64,000 bases of DNA from Ectopseudomonas chengduensis. GTDB lineage: Bacteria; Pseudomonadota; Gammaproteobacteria; Pseudomonadales; Pseudomonadaceae. Below the pieces are notes generated by a model. That model did not search any database, had not been told where the DNA came from, and saw nothing but the letters and a program-made list of their open reading frames with translations. Below, one piece after another: positions 43,862-53,670 of the stretch (position 1 is the stretch's first letter; each line of letters begins with the position of its first letter). The translations under genes were made by a program, and so were the position numbers. Location of the stretch: contig NZ_JACFYZ010000001.1 of NCBI RefSeq assembly GCF_015712065.1, positions 434,001 through 498,000 on the forward strand, given 5' to 3'.

Positions 43862-44731
43862 TCACTTCTTGGCCAATGCTTGGAGCCTGCGGTGCAGCAT
43901 CGAAATGTTGCGACCTTGAGCGACAAAGCTCGGCAGAGTGCCTGGAAGTTGGCGGGCGACTTTATCAGCATCGTCCCGATTTGGGAAGCTCCCAAATATG
44001 CAAGCTCCAGTGCCGGTCAATCTAGCTGAAACAAATTTGTTCAACAAGATCAAAGCGTTACGAACTTCAGGGTAACGCTTCTCTACGACCGGCTGGCAGT
44101 CGTTTCGACCACCCCCCGCAAGAAGGCTGCGAACTTTAATGGGCGGCGTATCGCGTGTCAACTCGGGCGAGCCGAAAACTTCTGCTGTGCTGACAAAGAC
44201 TTGCGGTACTGCGACGAGGAACCAGGGCTCGTCGAGTTCGACTGGGGTCAGGCGCTCGCCAACGCCCTCGGCAAAGGCGGCGTGGCCGCGCACGAATACT
44301 GGTACGTCGGCGCCCAGGGCCAGGCCCAGTTCGGCCAGGCGGTCTTCGCCCAGTTGGGTTTGCCACAGGTGGTCGAGGCCGAGCAGGGTGGTGGCGGCGT
44401 CCGAGCTGCCACCGCCGATGCCGCCGCCCATGGGCAGGCGCTTGTCCAGCCAGATATCGGCGCCGAGCTGGGTGCCGCTGGCTTCCTGCAGCCTTTTGGC
44501 CGCGCGCACGATCAGGTTGCTGTCATGCGCTACGCCTTCGATGGGCGTGTGCAGGCGGATTTCGCCATCCTGGCGGACACTGAAGCCGAGTTCGTCACCA
44601 TGGTCGAGAAACTGCAACAGGGTCTGCAGCTCGTGATAGCCATCGGCGCGGCGGCCGAGGATATGCAGCATCAGATTGAGCTTGGCGGGGGCGGGCAGGA
44701 TCAGTTCGGCGTGGCTGGGGATGGCAGTCAT
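43862..44731 (-). CDS. ispE: 4-diphosphocytidyl-2-C-methyl-D-erythritol kinase
   Basis: 289 residues if started at 44731 ([20 protein letters not shown]); an ATG at 44761 would add ten residues, and neither has a strong ribosome binding site. GHMP kinase: PAPAKLNL near the N-terminus, the ATP loop [14 protein letters not shown], and [12 protein letters not shown] near the C-terminus. Fourth step of the MEP isoprenoid pathway. The first codons are duplicated at 45014-45067 (51 of 54 bases identical), so the 5' region has been rearranged. Confidence 0.95.
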   Translation of the reverse strand: MTAIPSHAELILPAPAKLNLMLHILGRRADGYHELQTLLQFLDHGDELGFSVRQDGEIRLHTPIEGVAHDSNLIVRAAKRLQEASGTQLGADIWLDKRLPMGGGIGGGSSDAATTLLGLDHLWQTQLGEDRLAELGLALGADVPVFVRGHAAFAEGVGERLTPVELDEPWFLVAVPQVFVSTAEVFGSPELTRDTPPIKVRSLLAGGGRNDCQPVVEKRYPEVRNALILLNKFVSARLTGTGACIFGSFPNRDDADKVARQLPGTLPSFVAQGRNISMLHRRLQALAKK

Positions 44732-44863
44732 GGTCGGGGCAGGGGCATCGTCGTGAGGCATGTGGCGATTGTATTCGGGAAATGCATCGGCAGGTGTGTC
44801 AGAGGAGCATCGCGGCTGAAACGGAGTGCCGCCCAGCCGCTCCTACAAAAACGCTGCCTCCCC

Positions 44864-44887
44864 TGTAGGAGCGGCTTTAGCCGCGAA
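44864..44887. repeat. Palindromic repeat TGTAGGAGCGGCTTTAGCC type
   Basis: Hairpin with arms GCGGCT and AGCCGC. An inverted half, CCGCTCCTACA, lies at 44837-44847, so the two form a doublet. Confidence 0.8.
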
Positions 44888-44897
44888 ATGCTCAGTT

Positions 44898-44958
44898 CGT
44901 AGCCCGGATGCAATCCGGGGCGTGGTGGCGATGGTTCCCGGATTTCATCCGGGCTACG
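44898..44958. repeat. REP-like inverted pair, copy 4
   Basis: CGTAGCCCGGATGCAATCC with inverted partner ending CATCCGGGCTACG. Confidence 0.85.
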
Positions 44959-44975
44959 GCTGCGTGTGCGAAACC

Positions 44976-45005
44976 TGTAGGAGCGAGCTCTGCTCGCGAA
45001 GCGGT
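44976..45005. repeat. Palindromic repeat TGTAGGAGCGAGC type, second copy
   Basis: Near-identical to 19075-19103; it abuts the ispE remnant that begins at 45014. Confidence 0.75.
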
Positions 45006-45013
45006 TGGCGCTT

Positions 45014-45067
45014 ATCAGGTTGAGCTTGGCCGGGGCGGGCAGGATCAGTTCGGCGTGGTTGGGGATG
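45014..45067 (-). pseudogene. Remnant of the ispE 5' end
   Basis: 54 bases match ispE 44670-44723 with three differences, 344 bases apart, same orientation. Translated on the minus strand it gives [19 protein letters not shown], equivalent to the ispE N-terminus [19 protein letters not shown]. It has no start codon in place and breaks off at the neighbouring repeat. Either a partial duplication, or the original 5' end displaced when repeats entered. Confidence 0.8.
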
Positions 45068-45154
45068 CCGCTTTTCCATCCATCAGCTGTGTGCTGTGGA
45101 AGGCGCTGGACAAGCTGTCGCGGCTGAAGCCCCTCCCACAGAGAATGTGGTCGC

Positions 45155-45769
45155 TTACTGCCCCAACTGACGCGGCTGCCAGTCCTTGATCACCAGGGTC
45201 ACTTCCAGGTCTTGGCCGTAGAGCTTCAGGCGCTCCGGCAGGGCGTAGCCGTTCTGCTCGGTGTAGCGCTGGTATTCGACCTTCCAGCCGTCCTGTTCCA
45301 GCTGCGCCAGGTGGCTTTGGCCATCGAGGGTGATGCGGCTGCGGCTTTCCGGGGCGGGCAGGCCACGAATCCACCAGAGCAGGTTGGATACCGGCAGGTC
45401 CAGGCGCAGTTGCTCTTGCAGCAGTGCTTCCGGCGATTCGGCGCGGAAACGGCCGCGGTTGGATACTTCCAGCAAGATGTCGCCCGGGCGGCCGGTCAGG
45501 CGGGCGGCGCCGCCACCCAGCGGGCCGGACAGGCGAATGTCGTAGTAATCCTGGCGCTGCAGCCAGAACAGGGTGGCGCTGCCGGAGTCCTGCGGGGCGC
45601 GGATGCCGATCTTGCCGTTGATCTGCCAGCCGTCGAGCTGAGTGATCTGCTCTTTGTGGGCTTTCCACTGGGCCGGGTCGCCCTGGCCTTCCAGCGCTTC
45701 GTGCGAGGTGAGGCCGGCGCAGCCAGCGAGCAGGGCGATAAGGCTGAATACGAGTAGGTGACGAAGCAT
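45155..45769 (-). CDS. lolB: Outer-membrane lipoprotein receptor LolB
   Basis: 204 residues started at the ATG at 45769 ([17 protein letters not shown]; lipidated Cys17); the ATG overlaps the TPR stop as TGATG, whereas a TTG one codon earlier is less likely. LolA/LolB fold segments include [32 protein letters not shown] and [11 protein letters not shown]. It receives lipoproteins from LolA and inserts them into the outer membrane, serving AlgK and the other lipoproteins of this window too. Confidence 0.96.
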   Translation of the reverse strand: MLRHLLVFSLIALLAGCAGLTSHEALEGQGDPAQWKAHKEQITQLDGWQINGKIGIRAPQDSGSATLFWLQRQDYYDIRLSGPLGGGAARLTGRPGDILLEVSNRGRFRAESPEALLQEQLRLDLPVSNLLWWIRGLPAPESRSRITLDGQSHLAQLEQDGWKVEYQRYTEQNGYALPERLKLYGQDLEVTLVIKDWQPRQLGQ

Positions 45770-47496
45770 CAAAGAGTCTCGGAACCGGTCAGGCGCAACA
45801 GCGTGTCACGCAGAATGGGGCTGTCGGGCGTTGCGCTGAGGGCGTCGCGCCAGACGCGTCGGGCGTCGCGCTGCTTGCCTTGGGCCCAGAGCACTTCGCC
45901 GAGGTGGGCGGCCACTTCGTGGTCGGGGAATTTCTCCAGGGCCTGGCGCAGCAGGCGCTCGGCCTCGTCGAGGTTGCCCAGGCGATAGTTGACCCAGCCG
46001 AGGCTGTCGAGAATCGCCGGGTCGTCCGGGTTGAGCTGGTGCGCTTTCTCGATCAGCTCGCGCGCTTCTTCATAGCGCGTGGTGCGGTCGGCCAGGGTGT
46101 AGCCGAGGGCGTTGAGCGCCATGGCGTGTTCCGGCTCGCGCTGGATGATATAGCGCAGGTCGGTTTCCAACTGGGCCAGGTCATCGCGCTTTTCCGCGAG
46201 CATGGCGCGGGTATAAAGCAGGTTCAGGTCGTTGGGGTACTGCTCCAGTCCCTCGTTGATCACCTTCCAGGCCGGCTCGACCTGGCTGCGATTGCTCAGG
46301 CCTTCGGCTTCGATCAGGTACAGCTGGATGGCGTAATCGGGCTGCGCGCTGCGTGCCTGGGCCAGGCGTGCGCTGGCTTCTTCACTGCGCTGCTGGGCGA
46401 ACAGCAGTTCGGCCTGGCGTTGCTGGGCCGGCAGATAGTCGTTGCTCGGGCCGACCAGGGCGTATTCCTGCAGGGCACTGTCATTGTCGTTCAGCGCCTC
46501 GTAAGCGCGGCCGAGGTTGTAGTGCGCGGCATCGACATGGCTGCGGCGCTCGACCAGCTCTTCGAGGTAGACGATGGCTTCTTCCCAGGCTTCGGCTTCC
46601 AGGCACACCAGCGCCAGGGAGAAACGCAGGTCGTCGTCGTTGGGGTTTTCCTGCACCAGCTTGGCGAACTCGCCCTTGGCGTCGTCGAGGCGATCCTGCT
46701 CGACCAGCAGGCGCGCGTAAGTCAGGCGCAGGCGTTTGTCTTCGGGATTGTTGCGGATGCCTTTCTGCAGGATCGGCATGGCCTCTTTGCCACGGCCGAG
46801 GCTCTGCAGCAGGCGGGCGCGCAGCAGGATCGGCGATACCTCGTTGCTGCTCGCCGCGCTGTCTTCGAGCAGCTCCAGCGCCTCTTCGGCGCGGCCGTCC
46901 TGTTGCAGGAGGATGGCCTTGCCGAACAGCAGCTGGCTGTTGTCCGGGTTCTTGCTCAGCAGGCGGTCGAAGCCCTGCAGCAGGCCGGCGCGGGTATCCG
47001 GGTCGGTTTCTGCGGCAGACAGGGCGAGGAAGTCGAAGTGGGTATCGCCCTGGCGCTGCAGCACCTGCTCCATATAGGTCATGGATTCGTCGTAACGGCC
47101 AGCGCGGGCCAGCTGCACGGCGGCGGCGCGTTGGGCGTCGATGTTGCTCGGCGCGTTCCTGGCCCAGATCAGTGCACTGTCGAGCGCGGCCTGTTCGGCG
47201 CCGAGGTATTCGGCAATACGGAAGGCGCGTTCGGCGACGCCGGCATCGCCAGTGGCGTTGGCCTGCTGCACGTAGTTGCCGAGGGCAATGTCGAAGCGAT
47301 TGCGCTGCCCGGCCAGCTCGGCAGTGAGCAGGGCGAACAGGGTTTCCTGGCTGAACGAGCCGTATTCGCTCGGTTCCAGCTGGGTGGTCTGATCGGCTTC
47401 CTGTACCGGCGGCGTACCGTCCGGCTCACTGGGGGCGAAGGTTTGGCAGCCGCTGAGGAAGGCGAATGCGGTGAGCAACGCGAGGGGTCTGTTCAT
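45769..47496 (-). CDS. TPR-repeat lipoprotein
   Basis: 575 residues started at 47496 ([17 protein letters not shown], lipidated Cys17). The body consists of about twelve tetratricopeptide-like helical pairs; the clearest are [40 protein letters not shown] and [20 protein letters not shown]. Probably a periplasmic scaffold on the outer membrane. It is always next to lolB in Pseudomonas and is divergent from hemA. Confidence 0.92.
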   Translation of the reverse strand: MNRPLALLTAFAFLSGCQTFAPSEPDGTPPVQEADQTTQLEPSEYGSFSQETLFALLTAELAGQRNRFDIALGNYVQQANATGDAGVAERAFRIAEYLGAEQAALDSALIWARNAPSNIDAQRAAAVQLARAGRYDESMTYMEQVLQRQGDTHFDFLALSAAETDPDTRAGLLQGFDRLLSKNPDNSQLLFGKAILLQQDGRAEEALELLEDSAASSNEVSPILLRARLLQSLGRGKEAMPILQKGIRNNPEDKRLRLTYARLLVEQDRLDDAKGEFAKLVQENPNDDDLRFSLALVCLEAEAWEEAIVYLEELVERRSHVDAAHYNLGRAYEALNDNDSALQEYALVGPSNDYLPAQQRQAELLFAQQRSEEASARLAQARSAQPDYAIQLYLIEAEGLSNRSQVEPAWKVINEGLEQYPNDLNLLYTRAMLAEKRDDLAQLETDLRYIIQREPEHAMALNALGYTLADRTTRYEEARELIEKAHQLNPDDPAILDSLGWVNYRLGNLDEAERLLRQALEKFPDHEVAAHLGEVLWAQGKQRDARRVWRDALSATPDSPILRDTLLRLTGSETL

Positions 47497-47705
47497 AGTG
47501 CCTTGTCGTGCGTTATTCCGGGGCGACGGCCGTGCTGGCTCGTGCCCTGCGACGTTCGCGGCATCATGACACAAGCCTTGGAGCAAGCCCACTGGCCAGG
47601 ACGATGCGGCGAACTGTCTATTGGGACAATAGGTCGCGGGAGTTGTTCTCTCGGGGGCGAAGTAGGACAATTGCCGGCTCCCGTATTGCCCCTCAGCGAC
47701 CCTGC

Positions 47706-48986
47706 ATGGCCTTTATCGCCCTCGGTATCAACCACAAGACCGCCTCGGTAGAGGTGCGCGAGCGCGTTGCTTTCACCCCGGAGCAACTGGTCGAGGCGTT
47801 GCAGCAGCTGTGTCGGCTGACGCCCAGCCGCGAGGCAGCGATCCTCTCCACCTGCAACCGCAGCGAGCTGTACCTGGAGCAGGATCAGCTGAGCAGCGAT
47901 GACGTGCTGCAGTGGCTGGCCGACTATCACCGCCTGAGCGTCGACGAATTGCGCGCCTGCGCCTACGTGCACAGCGAGGAGGACGCGGTGCGGCACATGA
48001 TGCGCGTCGCCTGCGGGCTCGACTCGATGGTGCTGGGCGAGCCACAGATTCTCGGCCAGCTCAAGTCCGCCTACGCCGTGGCGCGTGAGGCCGGCACCGT
48101 CGGCCCGCTGCTCGGCCGTCTGTTCCAGGCCACCTTCAGCACCGCGAAAACCGTGCGCACCGATACCGCCATCGGCGAGAACCCGGTGTCCGTGGCCTTC
48201 GCCGCGGTCAGCCTGGCCAAACAGATCTTCGCCGACCTGCATCGCAGCCAGGCGCTGCTGATCGGCGCCGGCGAGACCATCAGCCTGGTGGCGCGCCATC
48301 TGCACGATCAGGGCATCAAGCGTATCGTCGTTGCCAACCGGACCCTGGAACGTGCCAGTCAGCTGGCCGAGCAGTTCGGCGCGCATGCCGTGCTGCTCTC
48401 GGACATCCCTGACGTGCTGGCGCACAGCGACATCGTCATCAGCTCCACCGCCAGCCAGCTGCCGATTCTCGGCAAGGGCGCAGTGGAAAGTGCGCTTAAA
48501 AAACGCAGGCACAAGCCGATCTTCATGGTCGACATCGCCGTGCCGCGCGACATCGAGTCGCAGGTGGGTGAGCTGGATGACGTCTACCTCTATACCGTCG
48601 ATGACCTGCACGAGGTCATCGAGGAAAACCTCAAGAGCCGCCAGGGCGCGGCGCAGGCTGCCGAGGAGCTGGTGGCTGCCGGCACCGAAGACTTCATGCA
48701 GCGCCTGCGCGAGCTGGCCGCAGTCGATGTGCTCAAGGCCTACCGTCAGCAGGCCGAGCGCCTGCGCGACGATGAGCTGGCCAAGGCCCAGCGCATGCTG
48801 GCCAACGGCAGCAATCCCGAAGACGTGCTGGCGCAGCTGGCCCGTGGCCTGACCAACAAGCTGCTGCACGCGCCCAGCGTGCGCATGAAGAAACTTACTG
48901 CCGAGGGGCGCGTCGACGCGCTCAGCCTGGCTCAGGAATTGTTCGCCCTCGACGAGAGCGCGCCGCAGGACAAAGGTCTGCAATGA
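47706..48986 (+). CDS. hemA: Glutamyl-tRNA reductase
   Basis: 426 residues started at 47706 ([19 protein letters not shown]); upstream in-frame codons lie in the divergent promoter region. Catalytic Cys in [10 protein letters not shown] near residue 50, the signature [15 protein letters not shown], and NADPH-binding GAGETISLV. First committed step of tetrapyrrole (heme) synthesis. Coupled to prfA through ATGA, the classic hemA-prfA arrangement. Confidence 0.98.
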   Translation: MAFIALGINHKTASVEVRERVAFTPEQLVEALQQLCRLTPSREAAILSTCNRSELYLEQDQLSSDDVLQWLADYHRLSVDELRACAYVHSEEDAVRHMMRVACGLDSMVLGEPQILGQLKSAYAVAREAGTVGPLLGRLFQATFSTAKTVRTDTAIGENPVSVAFAAVSLAKQIFADLHRSQALLIGAGETISLVARHLHDQGIKRIVVANRTLERASQLAEQFGAHAVLLSDIPDVLAHSDIVISSTASQLPILGKGAVESALKKRRHKPIFMVDIAVPRDIESQVGELDDVYLYTVDDLHEVIEENLKSRQGAAQAAEELVAAGTEDFMQRLRELAAVDVLKAYRQQAERLRDDELAKAQRMLANGSNPEDVLAQLARGLTNKLLHAPSVRMKKLTAEGRVDALSLAQELFALDESAPQDKGLQ

Positions 48987-50065
48987 AAGCTTCACTGTTG
49001 AACAAGCTGGACAACCTCAGCGACCGCTTCGAGGAACTGACGGCGCTGCTCGGCGATGCCGAGGTGATTTCCAAGCAGACGCAGTTTCGCGCCTATTCCA
49101 AGGAATACGCCGAGATCGAGCCGGTGATCGCTACCTTCCGCGAGCTGCGCAAGGTGCAGAGCGACCTCGAAGGTGCTCAGGCGCTGCTCAAGGACAGCGA
49201 CGCGGACATGCGCGAGATGGCCGAAGAGGAAGTGGCCCAGGCCAAGGAAGCGCTGGTCACCCTGGAAGACAAGCTGCAGCGCATGCTGCTGCCGAAAGAC
49301 CCCAACGACGGCCGTAACGTCTACCTGGAAGTGCGCGCCGGCACTGGCGGTGACGAGGCGGCGATCTTCTCCGGCGACCTGTTCCGCATGTACTCGCGCT
49401 ATGCCGAGAGGCAGGGTTGGCGCGTCGAGGTGCTGTCGGCCAACGAGGGCGAGCACGGCGGTTTCAAGGAAGTGATCGCCCGTGTCGAGGGTGACAACGT
49501 CTACGCCAAGCTCAAGTTCGAGTCCGGCGCTCATCGCGTGCAGCGCGTGCCGGAAACCGAATCCCAGGGGCGTATCCACACCTCCGCCTGCACCGTGGCG
49601 GTGTTGCCTGAGCCGGACGAACAGGCGGCCATCGAGATCAACCCGGCTGACCTGCGCGTAGACACCTATCGCAGCTCCGGCGCCGGTGGTCAGCACGTCA
49701 ACACCACCGACTCGGCGATCCGCATCACCCACATTCCCACCGGCACCGTGGTGGAGTGTCAGGAAGAACGCTCGCAGCACAAGAACCGCGCCAAGGCCAT
49801 GGCCTGGTTGGCGGCCAAGCTGCAGGACCAGCAGGAAGCGGCGGCGCACAAGGAAATCTCCGAAACGCGCAAGCTGCTGGTGGGCTCGGGCGACCGCTCC
49901 GAGCGCATCCGCACCTACAACTTCCCGCAGGGCCGGGTGACCGACCATCGCATCAACCTGACCCTGTATTCGCTGAGTGAAATCATGGCCGGCGGCGTGG
50001 AGGCGGTGATCGAGCCCTTGCTGGCCGAGTACCAGGCCGACCAGTTGGCGGCGTTGGGCGATTGA
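48983..50065 (+). CDS. prfA: Peptide chain release factor 1
   Basis: 360 residues. GGQ motif in [15 protein letters not shown] and the codon-recognition PxT as PET in [14 protein letters not shown]. Terminates at UAA and UAG; the GGQ glutamine is methylated by PrmC encoded next. The start overlaps the hemA stop. Confidence 0.98.
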   Translation: MKASLLNKLDNLSDRFEELTALLGDAEVISKQTQFRAYSKEYAEIEPVIATFRELRKVQSDLEGAQALLKDSDADMREMAEEEVAQAKEALVTLEDKLQRMLLPKDPNDGRNVYLEVRAGTGGDEAAIFSGDLFRMYSRYAERQGWRVEVLSANEGEHGGFKEVIARVEGDNVYAKLKFESGAHRVQRVPETESQGRIHTSACTVAVLPEPDEQAAIEINPADLRVDTYRSSGAGGQHVNTTDSAIRITHIPTGTVVECQEERSQHKNRAKAMAWLAAKLQDQQEAAAHKEISETRKLLVGSGDRSERIRTYNFPQGRVTDHRINLTLYSLSEIMAGGVEAVIEPLLAEYQADQLAALGD

Positions 50066-50092
50066 GTGCAGCGGTGCGCATGGCTGGCGCCG

Positions 50093-50166
50093 CGTAGGGT
50101 GCGCCGTGCGCACCGTAGCCCGGATGCAATCCGGGGACCGATTTCCCGGATTGCATCCGGGCTACG
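50093..50166. repeat. GTAGGGTGCGCC repeat plus REP-like inverted pair (copy 5)
   Basis: CGTAGGGTGCGCC with GTGCGCACC is followed directly by the doublet CGTAGCCCGGATGCAATCC...CATCCGGGCTACG (50114-50166). The pair fills the prfA-prmC gap and ends nine bases before the prmC ATG, so it may impede or modulate prmC translation. Confidence 0.85.
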
Positions 50167-50174
50167 AGAACGAC

Positions 50175-51008
50175 ATGGCCACCATCGAATCCCTGCTTAA
50201 CAGCGCCGACCTGCCCGACTCGCCCACGCCGCAGCTGGACGCCGAGCTGCTGCTGGCGGCCGCGCTGAACAAGCCGCGCAGCTACCTGCGCACCTGGCCG
50301 GAGCGCGAGCTGGATGTCGAGCAACTGGCCCTGTTTCAGAACAACCTGCAACGCCGTCGCCAGGGTGAGCCGGTCGCTTATATCCTCGGTCATCAGGGCT
50401 TCTGGAGCCTCGATCTGGAAGTGGCGCCGCATACCCTGATTCCTCGTCCTGACACCGAACTGCTGGTGGAAGCAGCCCTCGAGCTGCTGCCGGCTACGCC
50501 GCTCGCCGTACTCGACCTGGGCACCGGCACTGGTGCCATCGCCCTGGCTCTAGCCAGCGAACGTCCGGCCTGGCAGGTGACCGGCGTGGATCGCGTCGAG
50601 GACGCCGTGGCCCTGGCCGAGCGCAATCGCCAGCGCCTGCAACTGGACAATGCTGCGTTCATGCTCAGCCATTGGTTCTCTGCCCTGAGCGGACAACGTT
50701 ATGGCCTGATCCTGAGCAACCCGCCCTATATCCGCGCCGATGACCGCCACTTGAACGAAGGCGACGTGCGCTTCGAGCCGAGCAGCGCTCTGATCGCCGG
50801 CAGCGACGGTCTGGACGATATTCGTGCGATCATCCAGGCCGCGCCGCAGCACCTGCTTTCCGGTGGCTGGCTGCTGCTGGAGCATGGCTTCGATCAGGCC
50901 GAGGCCGTGCGCAGCTTGCTCAGCGAGGGCGGCTTCGTCGAGGTCAATAGCCGGCGTGACCTGGGTGGCCATGAGCGCATCAGTTTGGGACGTTTCGACC
51001 GTGAGTGA
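50175..51008 (+). CDS. prmC: Release factor glutamine methyltransferase PrmC (HemK)
   Basis: 277 residues started at 50175 (MATIESLLNSADLP). N-terminal helical RF-binding domain, SAM motif VLDLGTGTGAIALAL and catalytic NPPY in ILSNPPYIRADD. Methylates the GGQ glutamine of RF1 and RF2. The ribosome binding site is formed by the edge of the repeat (no clear AGGAG), which may reduce expression. Confidence 0.97.
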   Translation: MATIESLLNSADLPDSPTPQLDAELLLAAALNKPRSYLRTWPERELDVEQLALFQNNLQRRRQGEPVAYILGHQGFWSLDLEVAPHTLIPRPDTELLVEAALELLPATPLAVLDLGTGTGAIALALASERPAWQVTGVDRVEDAVALAERNRQRLQLDNAAFMLSHWFSALSGQRYGLILSNPPYIRADDRHLNEGDVRFEPSSALIAGSDGLDDIRAIIQAAPQHLLSGGWLLLEHGFDQAEAVRSLLSEGGFVEVNSRRDLGGHERISLGRFDRE

Positions 51009-51012
51009 TCAG

Positions 51013-51762
51013 ATGCTGAGCGATGATGAGCTGCTGCGTTACAGCCGGCAGATCCTGCTGAAACAGATCGATGTGCAAGGCCAACTGCGCCTCAAACAGG
51101 GACGTGTATTGATCGTCGGCATGGGCGGTCTGGGCTCGCCGGTGGCGCTCTATCTGGCGGCCGCTGGCGTCGGTGAGTTGCACCTGGCTGACTTCGATAC
51201 GGTGGACCTGACCAACCTGCAGCGGCAGATCGCCCACGACACCGCCAGCATCGGCCAGGCCAAGGTGGATTCGGCCATGGCGCGGCTGGCGGCGATCAAC
51301 CCGAATATCACGCTGGTGCCGCATCGCCAGGCGCTGGACGCCGACTCGCTGGCCGCCGCCGTGAGCGCCGTCGACCTGGTGCTGGACTGCTCGGACAATT
51401 TCTCCACCCGCGAAGCGGTCAATGCCGCCTGCGTCGCGGCGGGCAAGCCGCTGGTGTCCGGTGCGGCGATCCGCCTGGAAGGCCAGCTCTCGGTGTTCGA
51501 TCCGCGCAACGCCGCCAGTCCCTGCTACCACTGCCTGTACGGCCACGGTAGCGAAGCCGAGCTGACCTGCAGCGAAGCCGGCGTGGTCGGCCCGCTGGTG
51601 GGGCTGGTCGGTAGCCTGCAAGCGCTGGAGGCGCTCAAGCTGCTGGCCGGTTTCGGTGAGCCGCTGGTGGGGCGCTTGCTGCTGATCGATGCGCTGGGCA
51701 CGCGCTTTCGCGAACTGCGGGTCAAGCGCGATCCGGTTTGCGAGGTGTGCGGTGGGCGCTAA
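51013..51762 (+). CDS. moeB: Molybdopterin-synthase adenylyltransferase MoeB
   Basis: 249 residues starting MLSDDELLRYSRQILL; a GTG at 51001 that overlaps the prmC stop is an alternative giving four more residues. Nucleotide-binding GMGGLGSPVALYLAAAGVG, DFDTVDLTNLQRQ and two zinc CxxC pairs (CYHC, CEVC). It activates the C-terminus of MoaD (encoded at 21597). No rhodanese domain. Confidence 0.95.
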   Translation: MLSDDELLRYSRQILLKQIDVQGQLRLKQGRVLIVGMGGLGSPVALYLAAAGVGELHLADFDTVDLTNLQRQIAHDTASIGQAKVDSAMARLAAINPNITLVPHRQALDADSLAAAVSAVDLVLDCSDNFSTREAVNAACVAAGKPLVSGAAIRLEGQLSVFDPRNAASPCYHCLYGHGSEAELTCSEAGVVGPLVGLVGSLQALEALKLLAGFGEPLVGRLLLIDALGTRFRELRVKRDPVCEVCGGR

Positions 51763-51795
51763 CGATAGGCTGCGTAGCCGTGGGGATGATTTGAA

Positions 51796-52587
51796 ATGAG
51801 TCAGTCGCAGGCGCCGATTGGCGTTTTCGACTCCGGCGTCGGCGGCCTGTCGGTGCTGCGCGAGATTCGACAGTTGCTGCCGAACGAGTCGCTGCTTTAC
51901 GTCGCTGACAGCGGCCACGTGCCTTACGGCGAGAAAAGTCCGGAATACATTCGCGAACGCTGCGTGCTGATCACCGAGCACCTGCTGGCGCAGGGTGCCA
52001 AGGCCCTGGTGCTGGCCTGCAATACCGCCACGGCCGCAGCTGCCGCCGAGCTGCGCGAGCGTTATGCGGATTTGCCCATCGTCGGCATGGAGCCGGCGGT
52101 AAAACCGGCGGCGGCGGCGACCCGCAGTGGCGTGGTCGGTGTGCTGGCAACCACCGGTACGCTCAAGAGCGCCAGGTTCGCTGCACTGCTCGATCGCTTC
52201 GCCAATGATGTGCGGGTGATCACCCAGCCCTGTCCGGGGTTGGTGGAATGCATCGAGGCCGGCGAGCTGCAGGCACCGGCCACGCGCGAACTGCTGCAGG
52301 GTTATGTAGCGCCGCTGCTGGCCGAGGGCTGTGACACGCTGATTCTCGGCTGCACCCATTACCCCTTCCTGCGTCCGCTGCTGGGCGAGCTGGTGCCACC
52401 TTCGGTGACCCTCATCGATACCGGCGCTGCAGTGGCGCGGCAGCTACAGCGTTTGCTCACTCAGCACGACATGCTGGCAACCGCGCCCGCTCGGGCCACT
52501 CGCTATTGGAGCAGTGGAAACACTGCGCAGCTTTGCCGCGTATTGCCGATTTTGTTGAATGAAACGGCCGAAGTGCTTTCGATATAG
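51796..52587 (+). CDS. murI: Glutamate racemase
   Basis: 263 residues. Two catalytic cysteines in [10 protein letters not shown] and [10 protein letters not shown], and N-terminal [13 protein letters not shown]. Makes D-glutamate for peptidoglycan. Follows moeB in the conserved order of P. aeruginosa. Confidence 0.98.
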   Translation: MSQSQAPIGVFDSGVGGLSVLREIRQLLPNESLLYVADSGHVPYGEKSPEYIRERCVLITEHLLAQGAKALVLACNTATAAAAAELRERYADLPIVGMEPAVKPAAAATRSGVVGVLATTGTLKSARFAALLDRFANDVRVITQPCPGLVECIEAGELQAPATRELLQGYVAPLLAEGCDTLILGCTHYPFLRPLLGELVPPSVTLIDTGAAVARQLQRLLTQHDMLATAPARATRYWSSGNTAQLCRVLPILLNETAEVLSI

Positions 52588-52683
52588 TGAATTTTTTTCG
52601 GTTTGGGCTTTCTCTGATATCGAATGCTTCTATATTTTTGTAACGAGCCTGATAAAAACTTCCCGCTATACAAGGAATGACTC

Positions 52684-53199
52684 ATGAAGAAGTTATATGC
52701 CTTTGCCGCAGCTACGGCCCTGACGTTCGGAACCATGGGTGCTGCGCAGGCTGCGGACGTAACTGCAGCTATTGGTCAGAGTGGCGATTCCACCATGGTT
52801 TATCGCTTGGGCGCGCAGTGGGACTGGAACCACAGCTGGCTGGAGAGCAGCTATGGACGTCTGACTGGTTACTGGGACCTGGGTTACACCTACTGGGACG
52901 GCGACGATACGGCGAGCAACCACAGTGTTTCTTTCGCGCCGGTATTCGTTTACGAGTTCGCCGGGCAGAACGTGCGTCCGTACATCGAAGCCGGCATCGG
53001 CGTTGCGGCGTTCTCCAGCACCGAGCTGGAGAGCAACGATCTGGGCTCGTCGTTTCAGTTCGAAGACCGCATCGGCGTCGGCCTGCGTTTCGCGGGGCAG
53101 GAGATTGGTCTGCGTGCCATTCACTATTCCAACGCGGGCCTGAAGAACCCCAATGACGGCGCGGAAGCGTATACCGTGCATTACCGCATGAGCTTCTGA
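52684..53199 (+). CDS. pagL: Lipid A 3-O-deacylase PagL
   Basis: 171 residues, signal peptide ending AQAA near residue 23, eight-stranded outer-membrane barrel ending in Phe (HYRMSF). The catalytic triad fits His147, Ser149 (RAIHYSNAG) and Glu161 (DGAEAYT). It removes the 3-linked acyl chain of lipid A at the outer membrane. Adjacent to murI as in P. aeruginosa. AAGGA lies before the ATG and a strong terminator follows. Confidence 0.94.
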   Translation: MKKLYAFAAATALTFGTMGAAQAADVTAAIGQSGDSTMVYRLGAQWDWNHSWLESSYGRLTGYWDLGYTYWDGDDTASNHSVSFAPVFVYEFAGQNVRPYIEAGIGVAAFSSTELESNDLGSSFQFEDRIGVGLRFAGQEIGLRAIHYSNAGLKNPNDGAEAYTVHYRMSF

Positions 53200-53201
53200 A
53201 T

Positions 53202-53231
53202 AAAAAGACCGGGCAAGCCCCGGTCTTTTTC
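53202..53231 (+). terminator. Rho-independent terminator of pagL
   Basis: AAAGACCGGG and CCCGGTCTTT stem with a small loop, followed by TTT, three bases after the stop codon. Confidence 0.93.
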
Positions 53232-53262
53232 ATTGTGCCTCTGGCCTGCGCAGTGCGTTCCG

Positions 53263-53574
53263 CTAGCGATAGGCCTGGGCGATGCCCTGGCGCTCTTCCA
53301 GGCATTCGGCCGCACCCAGCTCGAACTCCCGGCAGATCAGTGGGCGCACCTCGTAGATGGTGCAGCGCATGCTGTTGCGGTCCAGCGCTGCGCACCAGTT
53401 GTCGTCCAGGCGACGCATCACTTCGCTGCCCCACTGGTCGGTATCGATCAAATGCTGCGGCACGTCGTTATCGCCGAACAGCATCACTTCCAGCTGGCAG
53501 CAGCAAGCCGCGCAAGTGCTGCAACTGATCTCGGGCTCGGTTGGCAGTTGGGTATGGGGGATGGTCTGGCTCAT
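53263..53574 (-). CDS. YkgJ-family cysteine cluster protein
   Basis: 103 residues with the cluster CSTCAACCC (residues 18-26) and later cysteines in DDNWCAALD, MRCTIYEVRPLICREF and AECLEER. YkgJ proteins bind Zn or an Fe-S centre; their biochemical role is not established. Convergent with pagL. Confidence 0.88.
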   Translation of the reverse strand: MSQTIPHTQLPTEPEISCSTCAACCCQLEVMLFGDNDVPQHLIDTDQWGSEVMRRLDDNWCAALDRNSMRCTIYEVRPLICREFELGAAECLEERQGIAQAYR

Positions 53575-53670
53575 GGCGCGGCAGTGTACGCCATGCAGTG
53601 GATACGCGGGGCTTGGGCTGACAGGGTGCAGTGGACAGTGCCGTCAGTTCAGCAGGCCGCAAGCCGCTTT
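53575..53670. other. Short spacer leading into the tandem repeats
   Basis: Possible promoter region of the YkgJ gene; no clear elements. Together with the repeats it makes a gene-free stretch of 468 bases to 54042. Confidence 0.4.

Larger units (their letters stand above)
44762..45154. other. Repeat-filled intergenic region between ispE and lolB
   Basis: 393 bases without an intact gene. Contents in order: palindromes CCGCTCCTACA (44837) and TGTAGGAGCGGCTTTAGCC (44864), a REP-like pair (44898-44958), TGTAGGAGCGAGC (44976-45005), then an ispE 5' remnant (45014-45067). Repeats have accumulated here more than anywhere else except 53.7 kb. Confidence 0.8.

Noticed and set aside
45880..47751. 623-codon plus-strand open frame across the TPR lipoprotein
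   Set aside because: Antisense shadow; the TPR protein has lipobox and clear repeats.
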